From NCBI GenBank assembly GCA_004519485.1, contig CP038114.1:248001-312000 (forward strand): a stretch of DNA of 64,000 nt, given 5' to 3'. The notes beneath the pieces are model-generated. The model made no database searches. It worked only from the letters and a program-made list of their open reading frames with translations, and was not told the DNA's origin. Made by a program: the position numbers and the translations under genes. Source of the DNA: Nannochloropsis oceanica (lineage: Eukaryota; Sar; Eustigmatophyceae; Eustigmatales; Monodopsidaceae). Shown one piece after another: positions 23,085-35,100 of the stretch (positions are counted from its first letter, which is position 1; each line of letters starts with the position of its first letter).

Positions 23085-24461
23085 AGAGAGGGAGCAAAAA
23101 AAGGAAGAAGGAAAACATACCTGTATTGCCCGCTCTATCAACCTCAGACTTCCTTCCTTATCGCCTTTCATATCACTGTGCAAGCTCGCCGCAATCCACG
23201 CCTCAGGCCTCTCCATATTCAGCCCCATCAACCGGTGTGCCAGGCCCGCCAGCGTCCCTCCCGCCCCCTTCTGCCTCAGGAGAACAGCATAGTAATCCAT
23301 GTGCTCCATTACCCCCTTCTCCCTCCCTCCCTCCACCCCTCCCTCACCCACGACTCGCCCGAACGTCGCGTGAGCGTCGGTGAGGAGATCCATCTCGATT
23401 TGGACCCGCGCCTTTTGGAGGAGGCAGTGGGTGGAAGACGGGAAGAAAGTGGTTTCGAGTTCACTGAAGGCATTCGCGGCCTCCGGGTAGTGTTGCGTGT
23501 GCCTGGCGAGGTGGGCGGAGAAAAAAAGCTGGAGCCATGGGAGGGAAGCGGCACGGAGTTGCTGCAAGTCTTCTTGCTCGTTTCGGTTGCGATTGTTGTC
23601 GTGGCTGTTGCTGCTGTTGGTGCTGTTGCTACTGTTGTTGCGTCGTCGTACGTTGCTGCTGCTGCTGCTGGCACTACTGCTACTGCAACTACTACTTCCT
23701 GGACGTCCGCCTTCTCTCCCAGCAGCGGCAGAGGTAGAAACTCCTTCCCTGACAATCAAACCCCAGACCTCCTCATTCCCTGCCCCTAGCCCCGCCAATT
23801 CCACGAGGGCGTCAAGCACGAATGGATTGAGACTTATTGCTAGCTTGTATGCGATAATCGCGTCTTGTATTAGGCCTAGAATGACATACACTTTTCCAAG
23901 TGTCAGTTGTACTGCAAGGAAGTTTTGGCGATGAGGAGGAGGGATCGAGAGGAGGGCGCGCAAGGCTTGCGAAGGTTCATTGAGAGAGAGGTGACAATGG
24001 GCTTCCTTGACCTTGATGGTGGTCAAGGATGAGGACAAGGTGCTGCAGGAGTGGGACGAGGACGATGCAGCGGTTGAACTAGCTGCAGCTGTTGAAGCGA
24101 GCTTCCGGTGGGCATCAGCTTGTTGGTAACAGTACAAGGCCCGTCGGACTTCCTTTTTGCCGATCAAGGCATCTGCGTAAAGCTCGAGGGAGTGGGCATG
24201 CATCTCCCACTGTTCTGGGGAGGATGAGGAAGAAGAGGACGACGACGACGGGGATTGAGTAAATTTTGATGAAATGACTGCTGGGCGGGTTCGGCATAGA
24301 AGTAATCCTCCTAAGAGCTCTGCGGAGTCGAAAAGGCCTTGCTGGATGAAGGAGTGGACTTGTTGTTGCAGGAGATGGAGGTGATCGGCCCGAAGCAATG
24401 GGGTGGAATTGATGGTTTTGACGCGGCTGGATGGAGCGGATTCTTGCAGGAGGGAGGCCAT
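21946..24461 (-). CDS. APC7: Anaphase-promoting complex subunit 7 (TPR protein)
   Basis: Three exons: 24461-23121, 22795-22574 and 22380-21946, all phase 0 (donors GTATGT and GTACGT), 665 residues. It is built of tetratricopeptide repeats throughout. The N-terminal half has features of APC7: a helical start (LQQQVHSFIQQGLFDSAELL), the ADALIGKKEVRRALYCYQQA repeat, KVKEAHCHLSLNEPSQALRA, and GLIQDAIIAYKLAISLNPF. The C-terminal half holds further TPRs ending with FSEALACYHTAISMNPASA. APC7 is a scaffold subunit of the cell-cycle ubiquitin ligase APC/C, nuclear and cytosolic. Low-complexity Ser and Asn runs interrupt repeats, as elsewhere here. The end is a poly-Gly tail read from a run of 14 or more C on the plus strand near 22020-22036, so the exact C-terminus is sensitive to sequencing error. 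Other TPR subunits (CDC27, CDC16, CDC23) fit less well. Confidence 0.8.
22937..23095 (-). repeat. (GA)n microsatellite in APC7 intron 1
   Basis: Long GA dinucleotide run, nearly pure at about 23028-23080, inside the first APC7 intron (22796-23120). On the sense strand it is a CT run close to the acceptor, so it may also serve as an extended polypyrimidine tract. Confidence 0.9.
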
Positions 24462-25248
24462 CTAATGGGAGGACGCCTGATTGGAGGGAAGAAGGGAGGA
24501 TGGGGGAGGGCGCATTAGAGGCGAGATTGCTGGGACGATGAGTCCAAGACACCTGAAGACCGGGCTATGGATGATGGTTGTGGTGTGCTGGATGCACGGG
24601 GTCTCAACGAAAATATCACGGCTACCATTTTGCACCTATTCCTCGGGGCTGAGAGGAGGGGAGGGGGTCCAGTGACCTCTTCTGTTCCCGGGGGCGGGAG
24701 AGGGGCAGCTGCCGCTGGTAGGCGTGAGAAAATAGAGGGAAAAATAGAGGCGCCAAAGACAAAACCGAGTTCCCAGTGACACTCTGTTGGTCCTCTGTTT
24801 TGAATTCTCGCTGTACTTGTCTTTCTCAGGCCCCTGGTCTTTAAGTCTAGCTTGCGGCATGTGTTCTTTTGCTGCATAGCATTTTTAAAGTTAACGCTAT
24901 CGCCTTTCTCAGGCATCGCTTTGGAGAAGCTGCCTCCCACTTCCTCCCACTCCCATCCTCGCTTCAAATCAACACATGCATATTCTTTTTGCCGCCATTT
25001 TGGAAACACGCCTGTGCATGCGCCTGTACATCTTACCCGCATTGTTTCCTCCCCTCGCACACTGTGCCTTTGAATCGAAGGACCCGAAGCCTCGCCTCGC
25101 TCCCCTTTGCTTTTTCCTCCTTCCCCCTCTGCCGCCTGTCTTTCTCAAGCCTTCAACCCCGCGCATGTATTCAAATGCTCCTCCTCCACTTCACACTCAA
25201 ACCCCCTCCCTCTGAATCACAACGGACACAGCACACAGCGCATTAACC
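24462..25248. promoter_or_regulatory. Divergent intergenic region
   Basis: About 790 bases between the APC7 start (-) and the Sec14-like start (+). It must contain both promoters. The right half is pyrimidine-rich on the plus strand, consistent with a 5' leader. No named site seen. Confidence 0.45.
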
Positions 25249-26952
25249 ATGGCAGTTCGCCGCGGAGATTTCCGCCGCATGTTGAGTGCCGCCACGGTCA
25301 CATTCATTTTTGCCGCCGCCCTCCTCCCGCTTGCAGCGCTCGGGTTCATGCTCCCCCTCCAGCACCGCCTCCGGGAGCCAAATGACGTCCACCACAGCTT
25401 CCGCGAGACGGCACCCGCGATGCGTCAAGGTCCGAATTTGCTGTTGGTCGGTCCTTTGCCTGCTTGTCCTCCTGCGGGGGACGGTGGCTTTGTCCTCGAG
25501 TTGCCGCCTGGGTTGGCCGAGTTGCAGCAGCAACAGCAGAACGAAGAAGTGTGCCCCTCTCCCTATTCGAGCACGGCTTTTGAAGACTTATTTTCCCTTG
25601 ATAAGAGCATAGACATATCCACTCTGTTGGAGCCGTTGGAGCACAAGCAAGTAGCCTTCAATGACGCCTTCCCTCCCTCCTTCGTCCCGCTCACTGACCT
25701 CTTCGACCAAGGCCTCGCCGCCACAAAGGAGGCAGTCGCCGTCGTCAAGGCAACAGCAGTAGCAGAGGCCCAAATTCTCGACAAGGGAGAGATAGAGAAA
25801 GCTCTTCGGGTGGTGGCCTGTCTGTTGGTGCGAAAAGGGAAGGCAGCAGGCGCAGCATTGGGAAGGAGTTATAAGAAGGCGCAAGGGACGGTAAAGAATT
25901 ACGTTTCGGAAAACACGCGGCTGCTACAATGGTCAATCGTGCATTTGGTGGCGGAGGCGCGCGAAGTGGCGAAGAGGACGAAAAGGGCTGCAACTTTGCA
26001 ACTTGATGGATTGTTGATGCGACTTGAGTCCTCTCTCCCCTCCCATGCCAGGGGGAAAATCGACGACATGAAGGAGATATTCCGCAACAACTACACGCTT
26101 CTCCAGCTAGCCGCCCGCGAGCGTAGGGCCGTGATCCAGGCCCACCTTTCTGCGCATCTGACAGCTGTAAACGCAGGCTTAGCCACTCTGAATGAGAAAG
26201 TTCAAGCATACTACCTCCTCCTGCAAGAAACGGCCGCCCAGAAGCAGAAGCTCCTGCAGGCGTTCATCCACAGCAAAACAACCACCACGACGCAAGACGG
26301 GGAAATCACCTTGAATGGTTACGGACGTGCGATGTTGAAGGCAGAGGAGATGGCTCGTGGGTCCTTCCGCAGAGGGTACCAGCTCGCTTCCCGGATCAAG
26401 GCGAGGCAGGTTGAACGGTGGGTTTTAGGGGGGGAGATAGGGAAGGGAGGAGGGGTCAGGGAGAAGGGTGTGAACAAGAATATGAGTGATTTAGCTTCAG
26501 ATTTTGGTATGAGGGTTATGAAGGCAGAGAAGGCCTTGACCCTTCCTGCGTCCCTTTCTTCTTCGTCCTCGTCCTCCGTTTCTGTAGTTCCTGCATTTAG
26601 CACGATTTGTGGTGTTTCTGGTGGAGGGAGGGAAGGAGGAAGGGTTGGAGAGGAGGGTATGTCGCTGGTCCCTTATTTGGATGACGAGCCTTGGCAACGG
26701 GACGAGGTGAAGGAGGACGGGAGGGAAGTGCAGGATCAGGAGGGAGGGGTCGTGGGGGATGAGGTGGAGATGACCCTTACCGATGAGACGGAGATGGTGA
26801 TAGAGGAGCCGGTAGAGGCGGAAGGGAGGGAGGAGGCAGATGTGCAATTCAGCAGCAGCAGCAGCAGTAGCAGTAGTAGTAGTAGCAGCAGCAGCAGCAG
26901 CAGCAATAACAGCATTATTGAGAACAGCAATGTTGACATGGAGGGCACTAAG

Positions 26953-26985
<33 letters not shown>

Positions 26986-27915
26986 CACCACGATGGTCTC
27001 GGCCTTATTCCCCCCACGCACGCCCAAGTCGAATCCGAGGACGAATATCTTCAAGACGAAAACCTCCCCTCCTCCGCCTCCTTGTTCTCCTCCTCATCGC
27101 TGGCCCTCCCTCCCTCCCTTCTCCTCACCCCCACCGAACAATCTCGACTCGAAAAACTGCACCACCGTCTCATCATGCTCCCTGACTCCTTGACGCATTG
27201 GGTCGCCCCGGGAGACCTCGTCCGTTTCATCCGCACCCATGACCATCTCGAAAACGCCTGGTCCGCCCTCAAGAAGACGTGTTATTTCCGTCGCGACCAA
27301 GGCGTGGATCTCCTGCTCTCCCCGGGGCTCAAGGCGCACTTCGAGCACTCGGAGATGAGCAAGGAGCTGTTTTGGTTCGGTCGGGACAGGGAGGGCGACC
27401 CCGTTCTTGTCTTTCGAACGGCATTGCACCGCCCGGGGAGGCACAGCAGTGAGGAATACCTCAAATACATGCTGTTTCTTATGGAGATGGGGCGGGTGGA
27501 ATATGGCCTCGGGCAGACGACACAGGTCTCGTTCCTGGTCGATCGGCAGGATGGGGGGTTGAGGAATCAGGACCCGGGGGTGGTGCTGGCCCTGGTGCCG
27601 CTGCTGCAGGCGCATTTCCCCGACATGTTGAAGAAGACGTACATTGCTCCCGTGAATGGCGTCTTCCAATTTATTTGGAGGATTTTCACCATGGTCCTGG
27701 CGAAGGAAACGGCGGGGAGGGTGCAGCTGTTGAGTCGGGGGGAGATAGGGAGAGAAGGAGGGGTGTTGAGGGAGGTGTTTTTTGAGGAGCAGTTGATGAC
27801 GTATTTGGGAGGAACCTTGGAAGCGTATGAGGACGGGGTGGATGGGGAGGAAGAGAGGGAGGGTGGAAGGGGGAGGGGGAATGGGAGTATGGCGTCGGTC
27901 TTCTCTTCCGCGTGA
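25249..27915 (+). CDS. CRAL-TRIO/Sec14 lipid-transfer protein, plastid-type presequence
   Basis: Single exon, 888 residues. A signal peptide (FIFAAALLPLAALG) is followed directly by Phe-Met-Leu-Pro, matching the Phe-at-+1 rule of secondary red plastids, so plastid import is likely. Residues about 140-430 are helical and Ala/Lys-rich. The middle is disordered, with a poly-Ser run and an acidic run. Residues about 650-870 form a Sec14/CRAL-TRIO lipid-binding domain: DLVRFIRTHDHLENAW and the CRAL-TRIO core from LFWFGRDREGDPVLVFR through SFLVDRQDGG, HFPDMLKKTYIAPVNGVF to EEQLMTYLGGTLE. Such proteins carry phosphoinositides, phosphatidylcholine or other hydrophobic ligands between membranes. Its ligand cannot be read from sequence. 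It is divergent from APC7. Confidence 0.85.
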
Positions 27916-28560
27916 AGAGGAAGAGAGGAAAGGAGAGAGGCAAGGAAGGAAGGAGGAAGGTAGGGGAAGAGGGAGGGAAAGGAAGCGCCTGATTTAGGAT
28001 ATGGCAGCGCCTTCTCTTAACTTTGTTTATTGCGCTAGGGAGGAAAGGAGAGACAAGGGAGGGACGGATGAAGGAGGAAAGATAAAGAGATTCATTGTTT
28101 ATTTAGCATTTTTGTTTATTTGTCGTCATTATTTCCTGTCATCAGCCAACTTGTACAAACAAAGCCAAAGTTAAAAAAAAAATACCGGGTTAGGAGAGGA
28201 GGAGGAGAAAGGATGATAAAGAGCAGCAGCAGCAGCAGCAGCAGTAAAAAAGCGATTTGTCATGTAGAGTACCAGGTGATTTCCACCCGCGAATCAGAGA
28301 GAGAGGATCTTATATGAAAGAGCAAGGGAGACAAAACAAGGAGTGGAGCAAGGCGGCACAAGAAGAAAAAAGAAGAAGTTTAGAAGAATTCATCAAGGGG
28401 GGGGTAAACGCAAGAAAAAAACGCGAAGCAATTCTCTTTTCGTCCCTGTTATTATCACTTTTTTTCTTCTGTGTTGTACACGTGTTTTACTTTGTCTTTG
28501 AAGATTTACAAATGTACATATCCTTCACCTCGCGCGCTCTTCCATCTCACTGCCTCCTTC
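27916..28560. other. Convergent spacer
   Basis: About 645 bases between the stops of the Sec14-like gene (+) and the CW gene (-). Purine-rich with A-rich and T-rich patches and a short AGC repeat near 28220. Presumably the two 3' untranslated regions. No gene seen. Confidence 0.5.
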
Positions 28561-29883
28561 TCACCCCTCCCTCTCCCCCTTCTCCTCCTCTCCCCTCCCT
28601 TCTTCCTCTACCTGCTCATCCACGTCGATACTCGATACAGCTTTCTCTTTCCCCCCATCCCCGCAACCCTCCCTACCTTCCTCGTTGTATTTATCTTTCT
28701 CCACTCCACGCGTAAACTCCAACGCCCTCGTTACCGCAGCCACTACCAATGCTGCATCACCACCACGCAGCTCCCCCCCTCCCTCCCCCTCCCCCTCCAT
28801 ACCCTTTTCCTTGGGTGCAGCGGGTGCAGCATCAGCAACACCTGTAACAGCACGTGCAACAGTCCGCTTATCTGACTCTTCATCATTATCAGCAGCAGGA
28901 GTAGCCGAAATGGGGCTAACAATGCTATTCGCGGTAGTACTCACACTGTCGGTTGAGTATTCCTGCTCAGTCTCACAACCCTTGATGGCCGGATTCCAAC
29001 TCCCCGCCAAGTCACACACAAAAAACGAGTGTTCACTCGGTAGCACCACGTCATCCACGGGATACATCCTCCACCTCTTACAGACCTCACACTCCAACCA
29101 CTCGAACACCTCGTCCTCCAGGAAATGCTGGAAAGCCTCTGCGGCACCTCGATCCTTCTCCGCGTAGCAATCATACGCCGCTCGATTCCAAACAGACCAG
29201 CTCTCCTTCATCACAGCCCCGAAGCTGCCCGCCAGTTTCTTCCCTCGACGGTGGAAGAACAAGACGGAGTCGTGCAAGTTCGGGTCAAAACCCGATCTCT
29301 TCTGCATGGATTGCACAATGGTAAAAGGGATGCGTTTGTGGTCGAGCAATAAAGCAATAAACAACCCTTCTTCCATCCTAGCTTTTCCCGATGATTTGAC
29401 CACCCAATTGCGGGCAAGAAGGGCGGCGCGAAAGCCTTGGGCACCTCCTGGTAATGCTATTGTCAAGGGAGTCTCTGCTGCCGCTGCTTGGAGGGAGAGG
29501 GGCTGGGAGCGGAGAGAGCGCACGCTGCAGGTGGTCTTCTCGGTCATGAGTATAGAGGAATGTCCTTGAGTGATAGGCTTGGCAGTTTTGACCGGCCGTA
29601 TCGGTGAGGGTTGTGACGGCAAGGCTTGTTGTGTCTCAGATGAAGGGGATGATGAGGTTTGCTGGGGAGAAGGAGACGCGCCACCCCGCACAAAAAGGGC
29701 GTGACGAAATGGCATTTTCAAGTCCGCAGTCTCCGTAGAGACCAAAGTATTTCCCCAGTCGTTTACTACTGATCCTGGTGGCATTGTGTAGGGTGGGCCG
29801 TGGGGTTGTGTGAGTTGTGGGTTGGGGTGTGTGTGGGTATGGTGGGGAGGTTGCCCTGGCGTCAATTGCCTGGAGTCGAGCAT
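28561..29883 (-). CDS. CW-type zinc-finger protein
   Basis: 440 residues, single exon. The recognisable part is a CW domain at about residues 258-310: WLECEVCKRWRMYP, then FFVCDLAGSWNPAIKGC, giving four Cys ligands and the two conserved Trp. CW domains bind methylated histone H3 Lys4, so a chromatin role is likely. Just before it lies a conserved-looking block (about 145-255: GFRAALLARNWVVKSSGK, HRIPFT-like, SWSVWNRAAYDCY) that I do not recognise and that may be a DNA- or protein-binding fold. The C-terminal 100 residues are acidic and low complexity. Met34 (MPPGSVVNDW) is a possible alternative start, since the first 33 residues are Pro/His-rich. Convergent with the Sec14-like gene. Confidence 0.7.
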   Translation of the reverse strand: MLDSRQLTPGQPPHHTHTHPNPQLTQPHGPPYTMPPGSVVNDWGNTLVSTETADLKMPFRHALFVRGGASPSPQQTSSSPSSETQQALPSQPSPIRPVKTAKPITQGHSSILMTEKTTCSVRSLRSQPLSLQAAAAETPLTIALPGGAQGFRAALLARNWVVKSSGKARMEEGLFIALLLDHKRIPFTIVQSMQKRSGFDPNLHDSVLFFHRRGKKLAGSFGAVMKESWSVWNRAAYDCYAEKDRGAAEAFQHFLEDEVFEWLECEVCKRWRMYPVDDVVLPSEHSFFVCDLAGSWNPAIKGCETEQEYSTDSVSTTANSIVSPISATPAADNDEESDKRTVARAVTGVADAAPAAPKEKGMEGEGEGGGELRGGDAALVVAAVTRALEFTRGVEKDKYNEEGREGCGDGGKEKAVSSIDVDEQVEEEGRGEEEKGEREG

Positions 29884-30126
29884 TATTCGTCAAAGCCGGG
29901 CAATTTAAATCATCATCCTGCTATCCCATTTGCCTGTGAGTGACCTTGTCCGGCTGGGGCCATCGCGATGAGACCACCAGAGTATAAACTTGTAATCCCA
30001 ATCTCCCTGCCCTGGCCCTTGCTTATCCTCTTCCCTCCTTAACTTTTATATGAGCAGGCTACAGGAGGACGACGACGCCGGCACGTGGGACTCAAGAAGC
30101 CGCCAACATTCCGTTCTAGAGCTTGC

Positions 30127-31773
30127 ATGCGCGTCTTCTCCTACCTGTCCACGTCCACCACCCGCGGTTCCTGGGCCCAGTGCCTTGAGCGAGTGGCTTT
30201 TTTGTTATTGCTTCGGGACATCAGCGCCGGCTCTCTCCCCAACGGCGGCTGGGTGCGTTCTAGCATGTCCACATGCAACGCTTCTGCCTCCTTTTCATCC
30301 TTGTCCGCCGCCTCGTCCGCCACATCCACCCCAAATTCGACTTCTTACGCCCACCACACCTACCGCCCCCGCCGAGATCTCTACACTCCTCCACCCGCCC
30401 ATCTGAGCCTTAAGCAAGTCGTCATCATCGCACGCCACGGCGACCGCGCACCCATCGCTCGGAACGTCGGCCAAGCCGTCCAAGACTCGCCCTCCAGTCA
30501 GGAATTATGGCAATCCAAACTCCCCTCCCTCCAAGAATTGCAGCAGTGGTCAGCAACTTACCCCCTCTCCGACCCGTCGCTCAAACCCGTCGATCAGCAC
30601 GAGCACCCTTACGCGCAACTCACCAGGAGGGGGGCCGAGGAGTTGAGGGCCTTAGGGAAGCATCTCAGGGAGCGTTATGTATGTCACTTGAAGTGGTTGC
30701 CCGCCCAACTTCACTCAGCCGCCACCGCTACTACCGGCGGTGAGAGCGAGAACCTAGACGTTTTTACTTCCTCTGGCTCTTCCTCCTCTGACTTTGCAAC
30801 CAAGCCTCGTCTAATTTACGCTCGAGCCACCAACATCCGCCGCACGCAACAGTCCTGTCAAAATCTCCTGTTGGGTCTCTACCCACCTCCTTCCTCGCCC
30901 AGCTCCGTCCCCCCGTTGACAATTGACGTGCGTCCCACCCACCTAGAGACGTTGTACCCCAACGCCGACCGCTCCTGCTGCCGACAAGGAGAGATCATCG
31001 CCGAGCTGCGGCAGCAACACTACCGCCTCCCTCCCTCCCTCGTCCGCAGCATCACCGAGGAAGCTCATGTTCGTCTCGGTCTGACTCCTTCCTTGACCTC
31101 CGCTACCCCTGCGCTGGTTCCATGGAATCAGGTGCGAGAAGTGTGGACATGCCATGCCGTGCATGGATTGCCATTTCCCTCTTCTGTGGAGGGAGGAGGG
31201 GTGGAAGGGGGGGAAGAGGAATGGTTTGAAAGGGTCGAGCAATTTACCTGTCGGATGTGGGGGTCTTGGTTTCGGGAGGAGGAGATGACGAGACTGGCCA
31301 TTGGCCCCTTCCTGAAAGAGGTCCTGGAGGGGATAGAGGGGAAGGCGAGTGGGAGGAAGGGTCAGAGGGAAGGTATGGGGGAGGGCGGGAAGGTGGAACA
31401 TGTGGTGGTGTACGCGGGGCATGACTCGTCCATCGTGCCTGTGTTGGCTGCACTTGGGATCTGGGAGGATGTCTGGCCCCCCTATGCTGCAAACATTGTC
31501 TTGGAGCTTGCAGAGAAGGAGGGAGGGAGGGAAGGAGGAAGGGTGGGAGAGCATTTTGTGCGGATATTGTATAATGATGAGGAGAGGGTGTTGTTTGGAG
31601 AAGAAGGGGAGGGATGGAGGGAGGGAGGGGAGGTGTGGTATCCCTTAGAGGTGTTTTCGGAGAAGATAAAGCGGTTTCTGCCGACGGATTATGAGAAGGA
31701 GTGTCGGTGTCGAAATGACGAAGAGGGGAAGGATGGCGGGGAGGAGGACGAGGTCGCGTCGTCGATCAAGTGA
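30127..31773 (+). CDS. Histidine acid phosphatase (branch 2)
   Basis: 548 residues from the first ATG of the frame. It has the two hallmarks of the family: VVIIARHGDRAPI with the phospho-accepting His104 in RHGDR, and VVYAGHDSSIVPVL with the His432-Asp433 proton donor pair. Between them are LTRRGAEELRALGKHLRERY, the ARATNIRRTQQSCQNLL substrate-pocket block, and a charged insert. It hydrolyses phosphomonoesters. Among relatives, ACP6-like lysophosphatidic acid phosphatases and secreted acid phosphatases are possible; phytases are less likely. The N-terminus has a weak hydrophobic stretch (CLERVAFLLLLRDISA) that may direct it to the secretory system. The C-terminus is Gly/Glu-rich. The upstream gap to the CW start (29884-30126) is a short divergent promoter region. 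Confidence 0.85.
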   Translation: MRVFSYLSTSTTRGSWAQCLERVAFLLLLRDISAGSLPNGGWVRSSMSTCNASASFSSLSAASSATSTPNSTSYAHHTYRPRRDLYTPPPAHLSLKQVVIIARHGDRAPIARNVGQAVQDSPSSQELWQSKLPSLQELQQWSATYPLSDPSLKPVDQHEHPYAQLTRRGAEELRALGKHLRERYVCHLKWLPAQLHSAATATTGGESENLDVFTSSGSSSSDFATKPRLIYARATNIRRTQQSCQNLLLGLYPPPSSPSSVPPLTIDVRPTHLETLYPNADRSCCRQGEIIAELRQQHYRLPPSLVRSITEEAHVRLGLTPSLTSATPALVPWNQVREVWTCHAVHGLPFPSSVEGGGVEGGEEEWFERVEQFTCRMWGSWFREEEMTRLAIGPFLKEVLEGIEGKASGRKGQREGMGEGGKVEHVVVYAGHDSSIVPVLAALGIWEDVWPPYAANIVLELAEKEGGREGGRVGEHFVRILYNDEERVLFGEEGEGWREGGEVWYPLEVFSEKIKRFLPTDYEKECRCRNDEEGKDGGEEDEVASSIK

Positions 31774-32134
31774 GCGAGGAGGGAGATTGAGATGTCTGGA
31801 TCTAAACGTTTGAGGAAAAGGTGCCCAACGGATAAACCGAGAATGAACGCGGCTATAAATAGCCAGTATTGTAAGCATCAGGAGGTCAATGGGTCCCCGA
31901 CGTCACGTTCCTTATTTTTTTTCCTTTGCTCTCATGCACAGTTTTTACTGTCTTGCTTGCTGTCTTTCGGTCATTTACACACACACACACATACACACAC
32001 AAATATATACATGGATCTATTTACAATCGATCTCGAGCTACAGACATGGTAAACGATATGTATGTTACATTTCCTCATACTATACCTCCCTTTTTTGGCA
32101 TGAAACCAGGCAGCATCCATCAGTCGACACACAA
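31774..32134. other. Convergent spacer with CA repeat
   Basis: 361 bases between the phosphatase stop (+) and the helicase stop (-). It has an ACACAC run at about 31977-32002 followed by AT-rich sequence. No gene. Confidence 0.5.
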
Positions 32135-35100
32135 CTAAAACGTTATGTTACGCTTTTCCAAACTCCCTCTCTTGTCCTCTATTAATTCCCTTTCCCCGTC
32201 TTTACCACACTCTGCTCTCTGCTTTCTCCATCCTTCCTCATACTTTCCACATGCTCCTGCAGTCGTCAGCGCCAATTGCTTCCTCACCACCCCTCGTGCC
32301 TTTCGAACGATCAAACCTGCAATCCGTTCCGCCACACGATCTGCCCGTCCTCGTTCCCCCCCTCCCCCTCCTCCTCTGCCTCCCTCTCCTTTAGTTTCTG
32401 CCTCAAAAGGCATACTTTTCACCAAAACCCGCGCGACGTCCTCCACACTTGCCACCGCCAGCTCGTCGGCACCTTGAAACCCGGCATCAAACAAGGCACG
32501 TGCCCTCAACGCATGCATAAGCTCCGGATCTATCCGACACAGCCCTACCAACTCCTCCCCCACCCCATACTCGAGTCGCACGCTCAACCCCTGTATCAAT
32601 CGGGCCAACGCCATCCACTTCAAGTGCTTGCAGAACACCCCCATCATCCCGCAAAACATCCGGGCATCGCTCCTCAACGCCTGCAACGTCCCCCTGTTCA
32701 CTTCCCCCCTTTCCAACCGCACCAGCGGCACCTCCTGCAGCATCTCATGCAACATTAGTCCATATACAAACCGCCTCGCCACCCCCTCCTCCTCCTCCCT
32801 CTCCTTCTCCCTCCCACCTTCCCGACTCATCGGCCAACTCCTCCCCCCCAAAGCCAGTCGTTCCAACGTTCGTTCAGTCACTCCCACTGCTGCTGCTACT
32901 GTAGCTACTTCTGGTGCCCACCTCTGAGAGCGTCTGACGAGATCATTCCAGTCAGGGGTGAAATACGTGCGATTCGGAGGTACGCATAAGTAGAGAAGAT
33001 GCAAGTCACTGGTGAGAATGAGGCCTCCACGCGCTGCTTGTGAGAGCGCCGTGAGCATGAGCGTGGCATCATAGGGAGACATACTGGAAAAGAAGGTAGC
33101 TGCACCCAGTTGCGTACCACGCAGGGCTAACAGAGGTGTGCGTTTGGCCGATAGCTGCTGTTGCTGTCCCTGCTCGACGGGAGTTGCGCCTGAGCCCGGG
33201 CCTGGCTTTGCTGCTGGAGGCCCTGCTAAAGAAACGACACTGACGTCCTTCGCGCTGCCTCTCCCCTTTTTCTCTTCCTTCCAATTTTTTTCTGCCTCTT
33301 CCTCCTCCTCCCGCTCCCGCCCCTCCTCCTGATTCGTCTTCATCTTCATCTTGTCCTCCTCCCTCTCCTCTCCCTTCAGACTCGACCGTCCCTCAATAAA
33401 ACGATGCTCCACCAAGTAGACCAGCGCCTCTCGAAATCGCCCCATCACCCCTCCCTCTTCCCCGGCTTCCTCCCCTCCCTCTCCCATCTGCGTGGCAAAC
33501 AAAGTACACCGTGCAAACACCTCCATCCACCCCTTCCCCTCGCCCGTCTCTTCCTCCTCCTCCCCCACCGCCAATTTTCCCATCACTACCTCGAGCAACG
33601 CTCGTTCCAGCCCTCCTCCCATCCCTGTCTGTAACGCGCTTCGCATCGGCGGTAGTGGTCTCGACGCAAAAGCCCGCGCGAGGCTCAATTCTTTTTCACT
33701 CGTCATGAGGATCGCTTCCCCGCTCCCGTCAATGCCGTACCTCCCCGCCCTTCCACACATCTGGTGGAATTCAAACGCCTTAATTTCCGCGCCATTAAAG
33801 CCCTTCCTGGTCCGCACAATCACTCTCCTTGCCGGTAGGTTCACTCCCGCCGCCAACGTACTCGTTGCGACGATAACACTCAAAATCCCTGTCTTGAAAC
33901 CCTCTTCAATCAACGTCCTCTCTTCCATCGTCACTCCCGCATGATGGAACGCCACTCCCTCCCGCACGAGACTCTCCAAGTCTGCCGACAGTCCCACAGG
34001 GGTCAGATTCAACCGTATCAAGAGCTCTTTCCTTCCCTGCCTCACCTTCTCCCGCAGGAGATCGTCCTTCAAACCCACAGAGATAGCCCTCGCCACCTGA
34101 CTTGCACATCGCTCTGTCCACGCGCGGTTGCTACAAAAAATCAAGACCCCCTGTCCCAGCGACACCGTTTCCAAACACAAATGAATGACCGCCTGGGTGT
34201 CATCAGAATGATAAGGAGGCAAGTCACGAACTCGTGTCCAGGACGATGTAGGGAGGGAGGGAGGGGTGGGTGGGTGGGCGGGAGGGAGGGGCTTGAGTTC
34301 TTCGAGGTGCTTGCCCGTGCAGAGAAGGAGGGAGAGTTGGACGGGGCGGAATTTGGTGATATACAGATGAGCATTCAACCAAGAGGCGATTTGAGTGAGA
34401 TTGGGAAGAGTGGCACTCAAACCCACAATTTGAATGTGTGTCCCTCCTACGGCTCCTGCGAGGGAGGGAGAGAGTGAGGCCGCCATCCGGAGCTTGGCCA
34501 GCATTACCTCGATCAGAAAGCCTCGGCTATCATCCCCAATCATATGCAGTTCATCCACCACCACGACCTTCAACCTGCCCAACTCTCCCCGTTCCAACAG
34601 CCGATTCACCAGGGCGTTTGCCCTCTCGATTGTACACACCGCCACGTGCACGTTCTCCGTCAAGCTGGAATCAACCGCATCGCTATGAAAGCTTTTCACC
34701 CCTAGCTCCAGACCCGCCCAGATCTGTCGAAAATACCGTGCTTTTTCCTCTGCAAGCGCAATGAAGGGCACGACGAACATCGCGGTCCCACTCTCCACCG
34801 CATGGGTCAAGGCCCGCACCATTAACAACTCGGCCACCAGCGTCTTTCCCCCACTCGTTGGGGCACTATACACGAGATTCCTCCCCTCCCTCAGCACTCT
34901 CCCTTGTCCCGCCTCCAAACATTCCACTTGCCAGGGAAAGAGCTTGTGGACCCCCATTTCTTCGTAAGAACGCACGAGCACTTCAGGCAACCCCCATGCC
35001 GGGTAAGACAAATGCGCCTTGGCCTCCTCCTCCTCCTCCTCCTCCTCCTTCTTCTTCTTCTTCTTCTTTTCCTCGTTCCCTCCCTCCTTCGCTCCTTGCA

